Of a stretch of 64,000 bases of DNA, positions 54,088 to 62,732 are shown one piece after another. Numbering within the stretch: the stretch's first letter is position 1; every line of letters starts with the position of its first letter. This DNA comes from Parapedobacter koreensis. Its GTDB lineage: Bacteria; Bacteroidota; Bacteroidia; Sphingobacteriales; Sphingobacteriaceae. The position numbers and the translations under genes were made by a program. Under the pieces are notes generated by a model that was not told the origin of the DNA, did no database searches, and was given only the letters and a program-made list of their open reading frames with translations. Where the stretch lies: NCBI RefSeq assembly GCF_900109365.1, contig NZ_FNZR01000003.1, positions 682,001 through 746,000 on the forward strand, given 5' to 3'.

Positions 54088-55338
54088 TTAGTCAACTAAT
54101 TCGGTAATCATCAGTGCTGCCACGGTAAGATTATTTCGCATATCGATGAGAATTGCACCACCGTTGGCCTTGTTAGCGATATAGCTGTCAAACGCTAATG
54201 GATCTGCGGATTTAAACTGAATTTTGCCAATGTCATTCAATCCCAAATTCTCAGCCGTCGATTTCTGAAGTGTCTCGACATTGACCCGGTAAACAACGTC
54301 CTGTATCTTGACCTTGGTCGTTTTACCATGCTGCTGAAGCAGGTAAAATTGATTGAGATCAAGTGGTTTGGTGTCCATCCAGCAAATCTCTGCTTCATAG
54401 CGCTGTGAGACCATGGGTTGCTCGGCCTGCTTAACCAACATGTCTCCCCTGCTGATGTCTATATTATCCGCCAAATGGATAATTACTGATGCTCCATTCT
54501 CAGCAGTCTGTAAATCCGCCGCAGCAAATTCGATCCGGCTGATGGTGCTGCTGAACCCGGAAGGTAGGGCCACTATACGGTCGCCGACTTCGAATGTACC
54601 ACCGACTACCCGCCCCGCATAGCCCCGGTAGTCATGTAGTTCGTCGGTCTGCGGACGGACCACCCATTGCACCGGGAAACGAGCTTGTTGGTTGTCTGTC
54701 ATATGGCTAATGTTTACGGTTTCAAGAAAACTCAATAGGGACTTGCCGTTATACCAAGGAATATTTGGCGATTCCGTCGCGATATTATCGCCTTTCAAGG
54801 CACTGACCGGGATGTAATCGACCTGTTTTATGCGGAGACTATCCGTAAGCCGTTCATAATCTGCCATTATCTTGTCGAATACGGCTTTATCATAGTCTAC
54901 CATATCCATTTTATTCACACAGACAAGCACATTGGGAATGGCTAAAAGGGATACCAAGAAAGAATGCCGCCGCGTTTGCTCCACCACGCCTTTGCGGGCG
55001 TCGATCAGGATAATGGCCAAATCTGCATTCGAAGCACCTGTCACCATGTTGCGGGTATACTGGACGTGACCCGGCGCATCGGCAATGATGAATTTACGTT
55101 TCGTTGTCTGGAAATATTTATAGGCAACATCGATGGTAATGCCCTGTTCACGTTCAGCTTTCAATCCGTCAGTCAGGATCGCTAAATCCAAGGTACCATC
55201 GTTATTTTTACGGCTGGCCCGTTGTATAGCTTCCAACTGGTCGTCCAATATCGCATTGGTATCGTATAGTAACCGTCCGATAAGGGTACTTTTCCCATCG
55301 TCTACGCTACCCGCCGTGATGAATTTAAGTATATCCAT
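54088..55338 (-). CDS. cysN: Sulfate adenylyltransferase subunit 1 (GTPase)
   Basis: Regulatory GTPase of ATP sulfurylase, driving APS formation by GTP hydrolysis. 416 aa with G1 GSVDDGKSTLIGRLLYD (10-26), G3 DAPGHVQYTRNMVTGAS and G4 NKMDM motifs, then two beta-barrel domains as in EF-Tu. There is no C-terminal APS-kinase (CysC) fusion, which agrees with direct APS reduction by the CysH here. Follows cysD by 12 bases. Confidence 0.96.
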   Translation of the reverse strand: MDILKFITAGSVDDGKSTLIGRLLYDTNAILDDQLEAIQRASRKNNDGTLDLAILTDGLKAEREQGITIDVAYKYFQTTKRKFIIADAPGHVQYTRNMVTGASNADLAIILIDARKGVVEQTRRHSFLVSLLAIPNVLVCVNKMDMVDYDKAVFDKIMADYERLTDSLRIKQVDYIPVSALKGDNIATESPNIPWYNGKSLLSFLETVNISHMTDNQQARFPVQWVVRPQTDELHDYRGYAGRVVGGTFEVGDRIVALPSGFSSTISRIEFAAADLQTAENGASVIIHLADNIDISRGDMLVKQAEQPMVSQRYEAEICWMDTKPLDLNQFYLLQQHGKTTKVKIQDVVYRVNVETLQKSTAENLGLNDIGKIQFKSADPLAFDSYIANKANGGAILIDMRNNLTVAALMITELVD

Positions 55339-55350
55339 GTTTGCTTCTGT

Positions 55351-56241
55351 TTAAAAATACCCGCTCTTTTTGCGGTCTTCCATGGCCGCCTCAGACACTT
55401 TATCGTCCATCCGTGCGCCGCGCTCGCTGATTTTGGATTGACGGATTTCCTCAATAATATCATCGATGTGGTACGCTTCGGATGGCACTGCCGCGGTGCA
55501 GGTCATATCGCCCACGGTGCGGAAGCGGACTTTACGGTATTCCACCACATCTTCGTGGTCAATATTCAAAAATTCTGCAGCTGCCATGAGCTGGCCATTG
55601 CGCGTAATGACATTGCGCTCATGCGAAAAATAAATGGACGGCAACTGGATATTTTCCCTTCTGATGTAATTCCATACATCCAACTCTGTCCAGTTGCTGA
55701 TGGGAAATACCCGGACATTTTCGCCTTGCTGGATGCGCCCGTTGTAAATATCCCATAGCTCGGGGCGTTGCCGTTTGGGATCCCATTGGCCAAATTCATC
55801 CCGTACAGAGAAAATCCGCTCCTTGGCTCTGGCCTTTTCTTCGTCGCGCCGCGCTCCCCCAATACAGGCGTCAAAGCTGTGTTGTGAGATGGTATCCAGC
55901 AGCGTAACGGTTTGGAGCGCATTCCGGCTTGCATGCTTACCTCGCTGCTCGACTACTTTGCCGGCATTAATGCTATCCTGCACGTAACCTACAATCAATT
56001 TTTCACCCAACCTAGCTATCAATTCATCACGGAATGCAATGGTTTCCGGAAAATTGTGCCCGGTGTCAATATGCACCAGTGGAAACGGGAATTTACCTGG
56101 CCTGAAGGCCTTTTCGGCTAAATGAACCAATGTAATCGAATCCTTTCCACCTGAAAACAATAACGCGGGCTTTTCAAACTGTCCCGCCACTTCCCGAAGG
56201 ATGTATATGGCTTCTGCTTCTAATTGATCTAAGTAATCCAT
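55351..56241 (-). CDS. cysD: Sulfate adenylyltransferase subunit 2
   Basis: Catalytic subunit of ATP sulfurylase: sulfate plus ATP gives APS and pyrophosphate. 296 aa of the PP-loop ATP pyrophosphatase family, with SGGKDS at residues 30-35, HIDTGHNFPET near 60-70 and the ACIGGARRDEEKARAKERIFS segment in the middle. The C-terminal YRKVRFRTVGDMTCTAAVPS and DRKKSGYF ending are the usual CysD signatures. It lies between cysH (60 bases upstream) and cysN. Confidence 0.96.
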   Translation of the reverse strand: MDYLDQLEAEAIYILREVAGQFEKPALLFSGGKDSITLVHLAEKAFRPGKFPFPLVHIDTGHNFPETIAFRDELIARLGEKLIVGYVQDSINAGKVVEQRGKHASRNALQTVTLLDTISQHSFDACIGGARRDEEKARAKERIFSVRDEFGQWDPKRQRPELWDIYNGRIQQGENVRVFPISNWTELDVWNYIRRENIQLPSIYFSHERNVITRNGQLMAAAEFLNIDHEDVVEYRKVRFRTVGDMTCTAAVPSEAYHIDDIIEEIRQSKISERGARMDDKVSEAAMEDRKKSGYF

Positions 56242-56301
56242 GTTTGTTGTTTTCTTGTTATTACCAGCCTCCTTCGGCTGTCAATACGCTGCTAATGCCC
56301 A

Positions 56302-57003
56302 TCATGTGGCATGCAACCCGCATTCTTTTTTGCTTTTGTCTTCCCACCACCAACGGCCGGCCCTGAAATCCTCCCCTTCCCTTACTGATCGGGTGCATGG
56401 TGCGCATCCAATACTCGGGAATCCTTTGTCATGCAACGGGTTGTAAGGAATATGATGTTCTTTTGCGAACTTCCATACCTCGTCAAGCGACCAATTGTAG
56501 ATGGGATGAACTTTGATCAGTTGGTTAGTTGTGTCCCATTCCACTTGGGACATCCCCTGTCTATTATCAGATTGTTCAGACCGAATCCCCGTAATCCAAC
56601 ATGACGCACCTTCCAACGCCCGTTGCAGCGGTTCGATCTTCCGGATACGGCAACATTCCTTTCGGTTTTCAACAGACTCATAGAAACTCGATGGCCCCTT
56701 TTGGCTGATTAATTGTTGCACGGCGTGCGTATCCGGAAAATAGGCTTCGATATCGCCTTTGTAGATTTCTAACGTACGGTTCCATACGTAATAAGTCTCT
56801 GGAAACAAACGCCCGGTCTCCAACGTAAAAACCCGGATAGGTAAATTATTGCTGAAAATAAAATGAGTAATCACTTGGTCTTCAATACCGAAGCTAGTTG
56901 AAAACACAGCCTTCCCAGGAAACCGCTCAGCCAGCGAAGCCAGGGCTTCAACGACTGGTTTGTCATCCACCAATACCTTTATGTCATTTACTAATGCGTC
57001 CAT
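56302..57003 (-). CDS. cysH: Adenylylsulfate reductase, assimilatory, 4Fe-4S type
   Basis: Reduces APS to sulfite and AMP with thioredoxin. 233 aa PP-loop protein with STSFGIEDQVITH near 35-47, the paired Cys117-Cys118 in RKECCRIRK and Cys200-x2-Cys203 in SIGCAPCTR, which together bind a 4Fe-4S cluster and identify an APS-using rather than PAPS-using enzyme. The catalytic Cys228 is in KKECGLHAT at the C-terminus. This fits the absence of cysC in the operon. Overlaps the upstream siroheme gene by 20 bases. Confidence 0.94.
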   Translation of the reverse strand: MDALVNDIKVLVDDKPVVEALASLAERFPGKAVFSTSFGIEDQVITHFIFSNNLPIRVFTLETGRLFPETYYVWNRTLEIYKGDIEAYFPDTHAVQQLISQKGPSSFYESVENRKECCRIRKIEPLQRALEGASCWITGIRSEQSDNRQGMSQVEWDTTNQLIKVHPIYNWSLDEVWKFAKEHHIPYNPLHDKGFPSIGCAPCTRSVREGEDFRAGRWWWEDKSKKECGLHAT

Positions 57004-57586
57004 GTTTTCGTTTTGATGTCAGCAACGATGCAGTGTGGGCATTCAATTCCCGCACCTTATCGGTAAAATCTCCTTTCAATAAATCCCGCAATTGGCTCAT
57101 GTAATGGAGGGTTTCGTCGATTTCCTCCGGTAAAGCTTCATTTAGTAATTCTTTGATTCGTTTTGCGATGGTTGGCGATTTGCCATTCGTAGATATCCCA
57201 AGCTTAAGGTTTCCTTTCTTGACAACCGAGCCGAGGTAAAAATCACATAAATCCGGTTTGTCTGCGACATTGATCAGCAAATGCCGCTTACGGCTTTCTT
57301 GGCGGATATGAGCGTTCAGGGATGGATTATTTGCTGCCACTACCACCAAATCCACGCCGTCCAAATCGGTATCGTCAAAAGCCCGTTCGTATAGATGCAC
57401 AGCGGGGTAATCTACAGTGTACGCCCGCACTTCGGGATTTATTTCCTTAGCCACGACCATAATAGTTGCTTGCGGGCTGTTTCCCAGCAATGCATAGAGT
57501 TTTTCCAACGCTACATTGCCCCCTCCTACAAGGAGGGTACGCAACTGGTTTAGTTGCAGGAAAACGGGAAATAATTGATTATCCAT
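56984..57586 (-). CDS. Precorrin-2 dehydrogenase / siroheme synthase N-terminal type (Met8-like)
   Basis: 200 aa enzyme that oxidises precorrin-2 to sirohydrochlorin and may insert iron. The Rossmann motif LLVGGGNVALEKLYALL is at about 18-34, followed by the family's DLVVVAANNPSLNAHIRQESRKR and the LLINVADKPDLCDFYLGSVVKKGNLKLGISTNGKSPTIAKRIK region in the middle. No methyltransferase domain is fused; that activity is in the next gene upstream. Supplies siroheme for the sulfite reductase of the same operon. Confidence 0.92.
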   Translation of the reverse strand: MDNQLFPVFLQLNQLRTLLVGGGNVALEKLYALLGNSPQATIMVVAKEINPEVRAYTVDYPAVHLYERAFDDTDLDGVDLVVVAANNPSLNAHIRQESRKRHLLINVADKPDLCDFYLGSVVKKGNLKLGISTNGKSPTIAKRIKELLNEALPEEIDETLHYMSQLRDLLKGDFTDKVRELNAHTASLLTSKRKHGRISK

Positions 57587-57601
57587 TCCCTGTGGTATTA
57601 G

Positions 57602-58360
57602 TTATATGGCCACTGCGCGGTGATGATGCAAGGCAAATTGCTCGTGTTTAGCCACGACTTCACCGATTACAATCACCGCAGGGGCTCCGACTTGTTGTTC
57701 CTTTGCACGGGCTACGATGGTATCCATGATGCCCAACACTACCTTTTCATTGGGCAATGAGCCATTTTGGATAATCGCGATTGGAAGGTGCCCCCTTCCC
57801 TCCTGCTGGTAGATTTGTGCAATTTCCGCCAATTTGTTCAATCCCATCAATACGACTACTGTGGCGTCCGTTTTGGCGGCGGTATAAATATCCTTCGCGA
57901 TAACACCCATGGTAGTTGAGCCGGTGATCACCCAAAAGCTTTCGCTTACGCCCCGGTAGGTCAGCGGTATACCCTGTAGCCCAGCTAACGCAATGGAACT
58001 GGATATACCGGGTACCACGGCCGTGGGTATGGTGTATTTTGCGGCATATTCCAATTCTTCTCCCCCCCTGCCAAAGACAAAAGGGTCACCTCCTTTGAGC
58101 CGTACCACATGGCCATGGGCACGGGCATAGGCAACCATCATTTCATTGATTTCCTGTTGGCTGTATGCATGCTGGTTTGCGCGTTTGCCCACAAATACCC
58201 GAAGTGCATTTTCGGGTGCGTAAGCTAATAATTCATCGTTGACTAATGCATCGTAAAGTATCACGTTGGCCGTCGCCAGCGCCTTTAAGCCTTTGAGGCT
58301 AATCAGATCAGTATCTCCCGGTCCAGCCCCTACCAACGTTATTTTGGGATAAAGTTTCAT
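57602..58360 (-). CDS. cobA: Uroporphyrinogen-III C-methyltransferase
   Basis: SAM-dependent double methylation of uroporphyrinogen III to precorrin-2, first committed step to siroheme. 252 aa from the ATG at 58360, beginning KLYPKITLVGAGPGDTDLISLKG; RLKGGDPFVFGRGGEE near 90 and VPGISSSIALAGLQGIPLTYRG near 120 are the classic motifs. An ATG 16 codons earlier at 58408 overlaps the sulfite reductase gene by eight bases and is a possible alternative start. With the Met8-like gene it gives complete siroheme supply except perhaps ferrochelation. Confidence 0.94.
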   Translation of the reverse strand: MKLYPKITLVGAGPGDTDLISLKGLKALATANVILYDALVNDELLAYAPENALRVFVGKRANQHAYSQQEINEMMVAYARAHGHVVRLKGGDPFVFGRGGEELEYAAKYTIPTAVVPGISSSIALAGLQGIPLTYRGVSESFWVITGSTTMGVIAKDIYTAAKTDATVVVLMGLNKLAEIAQIYQQEGRGHLPIAIIQNGSLPNEKVVLGIMDTIVARAKEQQVGAPAVIVIGEVVAKHEQFALHHHRAVAI

Positions 58361-58400
58361 TGTCGTTGTTTGTTTGTGTATAATACCCGCTTGGTTATCA

Positions 58401-60506
58401 CTAAACATTTACGGTATCTTTGACTTCCCTTTTAGCCTTTGTAGCCTCATAAAAATCAATCGCCGCAGCTAAATATTGCCTGGCAAAAACTTCCGAAGGA
58501 TCATGCTTGTTGATTTGAAGTACCCGCTCGCCAAACCCACCGGCAATGGCCAGCTCCCCGGTTTCAACGAAGTGGGCATCGAAGTCCTTGAGGATACCAT
58601 GATGCGAACTGCTGTTGATGCCTTTGTCGAGCAGCAATGCTTTTGCAGCACTGATAAATACGCTATAGGCGTGGTATATGGCATCGGCATACGCCCCCGC
58701 TTGATAGCTCGCATTTGCCCAGTCCAATTTCTCTTTAGCCTCCAAAAGCAACGTTGCCACCAAATCGATGACCACCCCCGCACATTCGCCAACGCCAATT
58801 GCGGTGTGGAACGTTTCCTCGTGCCCCCAGTCTACAAATTCGTCATCCGTCAACGTCGTCAAATCAGCCAGTGGCTTAAGTAAGCGGTAGAAATAATCTT
58901 TTGTCTGGCGATCGTAATAGTCATGGAATAACTCACCTTCCATGCCATGGGCGGCATAATCATCCAAGATGTACCGTAGCACGTCGGTCACCCGTTTGGA
59001 AGGCACTTTGACCACACGATCTGCTGCCCTGCCGAGCCCATCACCGAGTGTACCACCACCCAGCATCACTTGTGCGGCCGGTACCACTTTACCGGATGCC
59101 TTCAACGAACTGCCATGAAACCCAATATGCGCCAACCCGTGCTGTCCACAAGAGTTCATGCACCCGCTGATTTTTATCTTCAATTCACGGTTGAATACGA
59201 GGTCAGCATATTCGTCGTAGATGAGCTGTTCGAGCACCCGAGCCATCTCCGTGCTATTGGAAATGCCCAGGTTGCAGGTATCCGTACCCGGGCAAGTCGT
59301 CACATCGGCTACGCTGTCAAAACCCGGCGCAGCAAGCCCAAGCCTATCCAGCACGTTGAAGACATGAGGCAATGACTGTTCCCGCACGAATTTAAGCAGC
59401 AACCCCTGATTTTGGGTGATGCGTATTTCATCGGCAATGTGTTGCTGTATACCATCGATAAGTTTACGGGCATTTACTGTAGGAAGATCGCCAGTCGGCA
59501 CCTTTACATATACGGAATGAAAACCCACCTGCTTCTGAGAATATACGTTGGTTTTTTTCCATATTTCATAGCGAAATTGATCAATCGGTTCTTCGGCAAC
59601 CTGGAGCACTACGGGGGGCGCCGGCTGTGGTACCGCATCCCAGTCTATGGCAAATGATTTGGTTTTGTTTGCTATTCGCTCTTCGTCGATCAGTCGCAAT
59701 ACCTCTTCGAGTCCCATTTTTTGGATAAGGAACTTGAAGCGGGCTTTATTTCGGTTATTGCGTTCTCCATAGCGATCAAATACGCGGATCACACTTTCAG
59801 CATAAGGGATAAGCTGGTTTTCGGGTAAAAAATCATGTACGACATAAGCAATCATTGGTTGCGCGCCTAACCCACCGCCCAGCATCACCTTGAAGCCCCG
59901 CTCCTCCTGGCCCTCCACAACACGGATTTTGGGAATGAGGCCCAAATCATGCACATAGCTAAACGCGGTATCCCGTTCGCTGGACGAAAAAGCTACCTTG
60001 AATTTGCGTCCCATCTCCTGGCAAATCGGGTTACGGAGAAAATACGAAAATAGCGCATGTGCATAGGGAGACACATCAAAAGGCTCTTCCGGATCAATGC
60101 CCGCATTGGGTGATGCGGTCACATTTCGTACCGTATTACCACAAGCCTCCCGTAAGGTAATGTCGTCTTGGGCAAGCTTAGCCCATAACTCAGGCGTTCT
60201 ATCAAGGCTGACATAATGGATTTGGATGTCCTGCCGTGTGGTCAGGTGCAGGTTATGGCTCGCATATTCATCGGATATGTCGGCTATCCGGAGCAATTGC
60301 TTGAAGGTCACTTTGCCAAAAGGCAACTTAATGCGGACCATCTGTACCCCCGGTTGCCGTTGGCCATATACGCCCCTCGCTAATCGCAAGCTACGGAACT
60401 TTTCTTCTGCGATCTTCCCTTCTTGGTATTCCCTGATTTTGCGTTCGAGTTCGATAATCTCCTTTTCTACTATCGGATTTTCCAACTCCGTCCTAAAACT
60501 TTGCAT
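58401..60506 (-). CDS. Siroheme sulfite reductase with C-terminal HEPN domain
   Basis: Six-electron reduction of sulfite to sulfide. 701 aa: two ferredoxin-like/siroheme repeats (about 50-560) and a C-terminal helical HEPN-like domain (about 575-690, containing AIYHAYSVFISAAKALLLDKG). The 4Fe-4S and siroheme Cys are complete: Cys405 and Cys411 in TTCPGTDTCNLG, Cys449 and Cys453 in SGCMNSCGQHG. Siroheme Arg residues occur in HNLHLTTRQDIQIHYV. Such proteins are also called nitrite reductases, but cysDNH in the operon favours sulfite. The HEPN part lacks the Arg-x4-6-His of RNase HEPNs, so it is probably not a nuclease. First gene of the operon, behind an attenuator. Confidence 0.92.
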   Translation of the reverse strand: MQSFRTELENPIVEKEIIELERKIREYQEGKIAEEKFRSLRLARGVYGQRQPGVQMVRIKLPFGKVTFKQLLRIADISDEYASHNLHLTTRQDIQIHYVSLDRTPELWAKLAQDDITLREACGNTVRNVTASPNAGIDPEEPFDVSPYAHALFSYFLRNPICQEMGRKFKVAFSSSERDTAFSYVHDLGLIPKIRVVEGQEERGFKVMLGGGLGAQPMIAYVVHDFLPENQLIPYAESVIRVFDRYGERNNRNKARFKFLIQKMGLEEVLRLIDEERIANKTKSFAIDWDAVPQPAPPVVLQVAEEPIDQFRYEIWKKTNVYSQKQVGFHSVYVKVPTGDLPTVNARKLIDGIQQHIADEIRITQNQGLLLKFVREQSLPHVFNVLDRLGLAAPGFDSVADVTTCPGTDTCNLGISNSTEMARVLEQLIYDEYADLVFNRELKIKISGCMNSCGQHGLAHIGFHGSSLKASGKVVPAAQVMLGGGTLGDGLGRAADRVVKVPSKRVTDVLRYILDDYAAHGMEGELFHDYYDRQTKDYFYRLLKPLADLTTLTDDEFVDWGHEETFHTAIGVGECAGVVIDLVATLLLEAKEKLDWANASYQAGAYADAIYHAYSVFISAAKALLLDKGINSSSHHGILKDFDAHFVETGELAIAGGFGERVLQINKHDPSEVFARQYLAAAIDFYEATKAKREVKDTVNV

Positions 60507-60533
60507 GGATGTTGTTTAGCTATAATATATCAC

Positions 60534-60559
60534 AAAAAAACCTCCCTAATTAGTGGAGG
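60534..60559 (-). terminator. Attenuator terminator in the sulfur-operon leader
   Basis: On the minus strand CCTCC (60559-60555) pairs with GGAGG (60545-60541) around ACTAATTAG and is followed by seven T (60540-60534), 28 bases before the first start codon at 60506. No gene on this strand lies upstream, so it can only act on the operon's own transcript. Confidence 0.8.
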
Positions 60560-60605
60560 CTGTTGTTTATTGTTGTGTCAGACACGTTGTTATTAAACAG
60601 CCACC
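60555..60605 (-). promoter_or_regulatory. Antiterminator hairpin of the sulfur-operon leader
   Basis: Minus-strand GGTGGCTGTT (60605-60596) pairs with AACAGCCTCC (60564-60555) in nine of ten positions, with one T-T mismatch. The second arm contains the whole CCTCC half of the terminator, so the two hairpins exclude each other. A small GTGTC-GACAC hairpin (60585-60575) sits in the loop. Confidence 0.7.
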
Positions 60606-60606
60606 A

Positions 60607-60657
60607 TTACCTGTGGGCCATATAACAAGGTGCCATCAACTTATTTGTTTGTTTCAT
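60607..60657 (-). CDS. 16-residue leader peptide of the sulfur operon
   Basis: ATG at 60657 opens MKQTNKLMAPCYMAHR and stops at TAA 60609-60607. The single Cys codon (TGT) is at 60627-60625. The stop codon is one base before the antiterminator arm, so a ribosome that finishes the peptide would cover the arm and let the terminator form, while one waiting at the Cys codon would leave it free. The start is about 22-30 bases downstream of the predicted transcript start. No obvious Shine-Dalgarno sequence, which is common in this phylum. Translation is inferred, not shown. Confidence 0.6.
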   Translation of the reverse strand: MKQTNKLMAPCYMAHR

Positions 60658-60685
60658 TTGTCCGATTTCTCTCGTCCTTTGCATG

Positions 60686-60693
60686 CAAATATA
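60686..60693 (-). promoter_or_regulatory. -7 promoter box of the sulfate-assimilation operon
   Basis: Minus-strand TATATTTG matches TAnnTTTG. It gives a leader of about 170-180 bases to the start at 60506. A -33 element is not clear; TTTA lies 26 bases upstream. Confidence 0.55.
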
Positions 60694-60816
60694 CGCAAAG
60701 TATATAGAAGTAGTAGTGTTAAAGTGAAATAAATTACTGGGATTGGAGGGAAATTTACTTAAATGGCTACTGTTTGCTAAAATTCCTTTGGGATCAGAAT
60801 GTCTACCTATTTTGTA

Positions 60817-60824
60817 TATATTTG
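60817..60824 (+). promoter_or_regulatory. -7 promoter box of pstSCAB
   Basis: TATATTTG matches TAnnTTTG. It lies inside the longest possible pstS frame (ATG at 60799) and 25 bases before the ATG at 60850, which supports the later start. Confidence 0.5.
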
Positions 60825-60849
60825 TGCCCTCGACTTTGATGGGCTTAAT

Positions 60850-61836
60850 ATGAGGGTTAATAGTGTACGGTATATATCTATAAATTTAATTATAGCACTC
60901 TTTTTTATCGATATCCAAACGGGATGCGCCCCTAAAAATTCGTCCAGTTGGGATTCCGAAAAGGGGTTACAAGGGACCATCAGCATCTCGGGTGCTTTTG
61001 CGCTTTATCCCCTTGTCGTCATGTGGAGCGAACAGTTCAAAGAAATCCATCCCAATGTCCGCTTCAATATTTCCGCTGGTGGCGCCGGTAAAGGGATTGC
61101 TGATGCATTGAGTGGTATGGTAGATATAGGCTTAGTATCCCGGGATATCCATCAGCAGGAATACGATCGCGGTGCTTATGTCATTAGTGTGGCCAAAGAT
61201 GCTGTGGTCGGAACGCTTAGCACACAAAATCCAAATCTAGCAACCATCTTGGGGCGAGGGATGAAGCAAAAGGAATTGCGGCAGGTGTTTGTAGCGGGCA
61301 GCTACTCAAAATGGAACCAACTGGATCCATCATTTTCTGCCGACGACTTGCACGTGTATGTCCGTTCGGACGCAGCTGGAGCTGCAGAGACTTGGGCAGC
61401 CTTCCTTGGAAAATCACAGGAAGATCTCAAAGGCGTGGGTATTTTCGGGGATCCTGGCATTGCGCAGGCTATCCAGAAAAATCCATTGGCCGTTGGGTTT
61501 AATAACATTAGCTATGTCTATGATCTTAAAACCCGAAAGCAAACCGCCGGCATCCGCGTCATTCCGATAGATTTGAATAATGATGGAACCATTTCCCCAG
61601 CGGAAGATTTCTACGGTACCATCGATAGCCTTACACAAGCCGTGGCAAAGGGCGACTATCCATCGCCACCGGCGCGAAATCTTTCCTTTTTGCTAAAGGG
61701 TAAACCGGACGATTTCGTATTGGTCGAATTTATAAAATTTGTATTGACCAAAGAGGCCCAGTCCATCTTATTGGAGAATGGATACATCCCACTTAATGAA
61801 GAATTGTTGAAGGAAGAACTTACTAAACTGGATTGA
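60850..61836 (+). CDS. pstS: Phosphate ABC transporter substrate-binding lipoprotein
   Basis: Captures phosphate for the PstCAB permease. 328 aa from the ATG at 60850: lipoprotein signal with lipobox IQTGC (Cys about residue 26), then the PBP fold with ISISGAFALYPLVVMWSEQF, ISAGGAGKGIADAL and IGLVSRDIHQQEYDRGAYV, the phosphate-site loops of the PstS-like family (the SGAFAL-type motif rather than the longer Pho-regulon E. coli form). The upstream ATG at 60799 is not used because a promoter box falls between. First of pstSCAB. Confidence 0.92.
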   Translation: MRVNSVRYISINLIIALFFIDIQTGCAPKNSSSWDSEKGLQGTISISGAFALYPLVVMWSEQFKEIHPNVRFNISAGGAGKGIADALSGMVDIGLVSRDIHQQEYDRGAYVISVAKDAVVGTLSTQNPNLATILGRGMKQKELRQVFVAGSYSKWNQLDPSFSADDLHVYVRSDAAGAAETWAAFLGKSQEDLKGVGIFGDPGIAQAIQKNPLAVGFNNISYVYDLKTRKQTAGIRVIPIDLNNDGTISPAEDFYGTIDSLTQAVAKGDYPSPPARNLSFLLKGKPDDFVLVEFIKFVLTKEAQSILLENGYIPLNEELLKEELTKLD

Positions 61837-62732
61837 CATTGAATTGGCGGGTTATTAAAGATAGATTGATTGCAAATGCGATGCTTATCCTATCGATAAC
61901 ATCGGTTTCTTTTGTGTTTTTAATAGGTATCGGTTTATACTGGCGGGCAGCGCCTTTATTTGAAGAGCAGACCCTGCTTTCGCTATTCAGCGGGGACGAA
62001 TGGGCGCCATCTAAAGGCAAATTTGGATTTTATCCATTTATCATGGGCACGCTGTGGGTGACACTGATTGCCATCGTGGTGGCGCTGCCCCTCTGCCTGC
62101 TCACCGCCATCTACCTTGCTGAATATACAAAATCGAGCATCAGAAACATCATCTTGCCATTGGTCAATATCTTAGCAGGTATCCCCCCCGTAATTTACGG
62201 GGTATGGGGGATTTTCTTTATCGTACCCATTGTACGAACGTATGTAGCACCCGTATTCGCCGCCCACTCAAGTGGCTACACGGTACTTACAGGCGGTGTG
62301 GTCCTTGCGGTTATGATATTCCCCATTTTGGTAAGCATCGTGTCCGAGGTGCTACGCACCATCCCTAAGGAACTTAAGGATGCTTCTTTGTCGCTGGGGG
62401 CCACGAAATGGGAAACCATTAAGAAAGTCGTGCTTAAGCAGGCATTGCCCGGCATCGTTGCCGCAACGGTATTGGCGGTATCAAGGGCGTTCGGCGAAAC
62501 CATTGCCGTGCTGATGGTCTGTGGTAATGTACCGGTTGCACCTGCTTCCATGTTTGATGGCGGGTACCCCCTACCGGCACTTATTGCCAACAATTTTGGC
62601 GAAATGATGTCCATACCGCTGTACGACTCGGCATTGATGTTTGCTGCATTGCTATTATTCATTATCATTTTCCTGTTCAATCTCATTTCGCGTATTATCC
62701 TCAATCGCATTGAATCCAAATACAGTTCCTAA
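61833..62732 (+). CDS. pstC: Phosphate ABC transporter permease PstC
   Basis: 299 aa inner-membrane protein with six helices. The permease hallmark VSEVLRTIPKELKDASLSLGATKWETIKKVVLKQALPGI (split over about 168-207) is the EAA loop contacting PstB; SRAFGETIAVLMVCGN follows. It starts at TTG 61833, which overlaps the pstS stop TGA, or at TTG 61839; no ATG fits before the first helix (LIANAMLILSITSVSFVFLIGIGLYW). Overlaps indicate translational coupling. Confidence 0.94.
   Translation: MTLNWRVIKDRLIANAMLILSITSVSFVFLIGIGLYWRAAPLFEEQTLLSLFSGDEWAPSKGKFGFYPFIMGTLWVTLIAIVVALPLCLLTAIYLAEYTKSSIRNIILPLVNILAGIPPVIYGVWGIFFIVPIVRTYVAPVFAAHSSGYTVLTGGVVLAVMIFPILVSIVSEVLRTIPKELKDASLSLGATKWETIKKVVLKQALPGIVAATVLAVSRAFGETIAVLMVCGNVPVAPASMFDGGYPLPALIANNFGEMMSIPLYDSALMFAALLLFIIIFLFNLISRIILNRIESKYSS

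Noticed and set aside
60621-60660. Plus-strand AAGGTGCCA resembles part of a SAM-I riboswitch core
   Set aside because: It is on the wrong strand for the sulfur operon, the closing helix and other core bases are missing, and the minus strand here is the leader ORF and attenuator.
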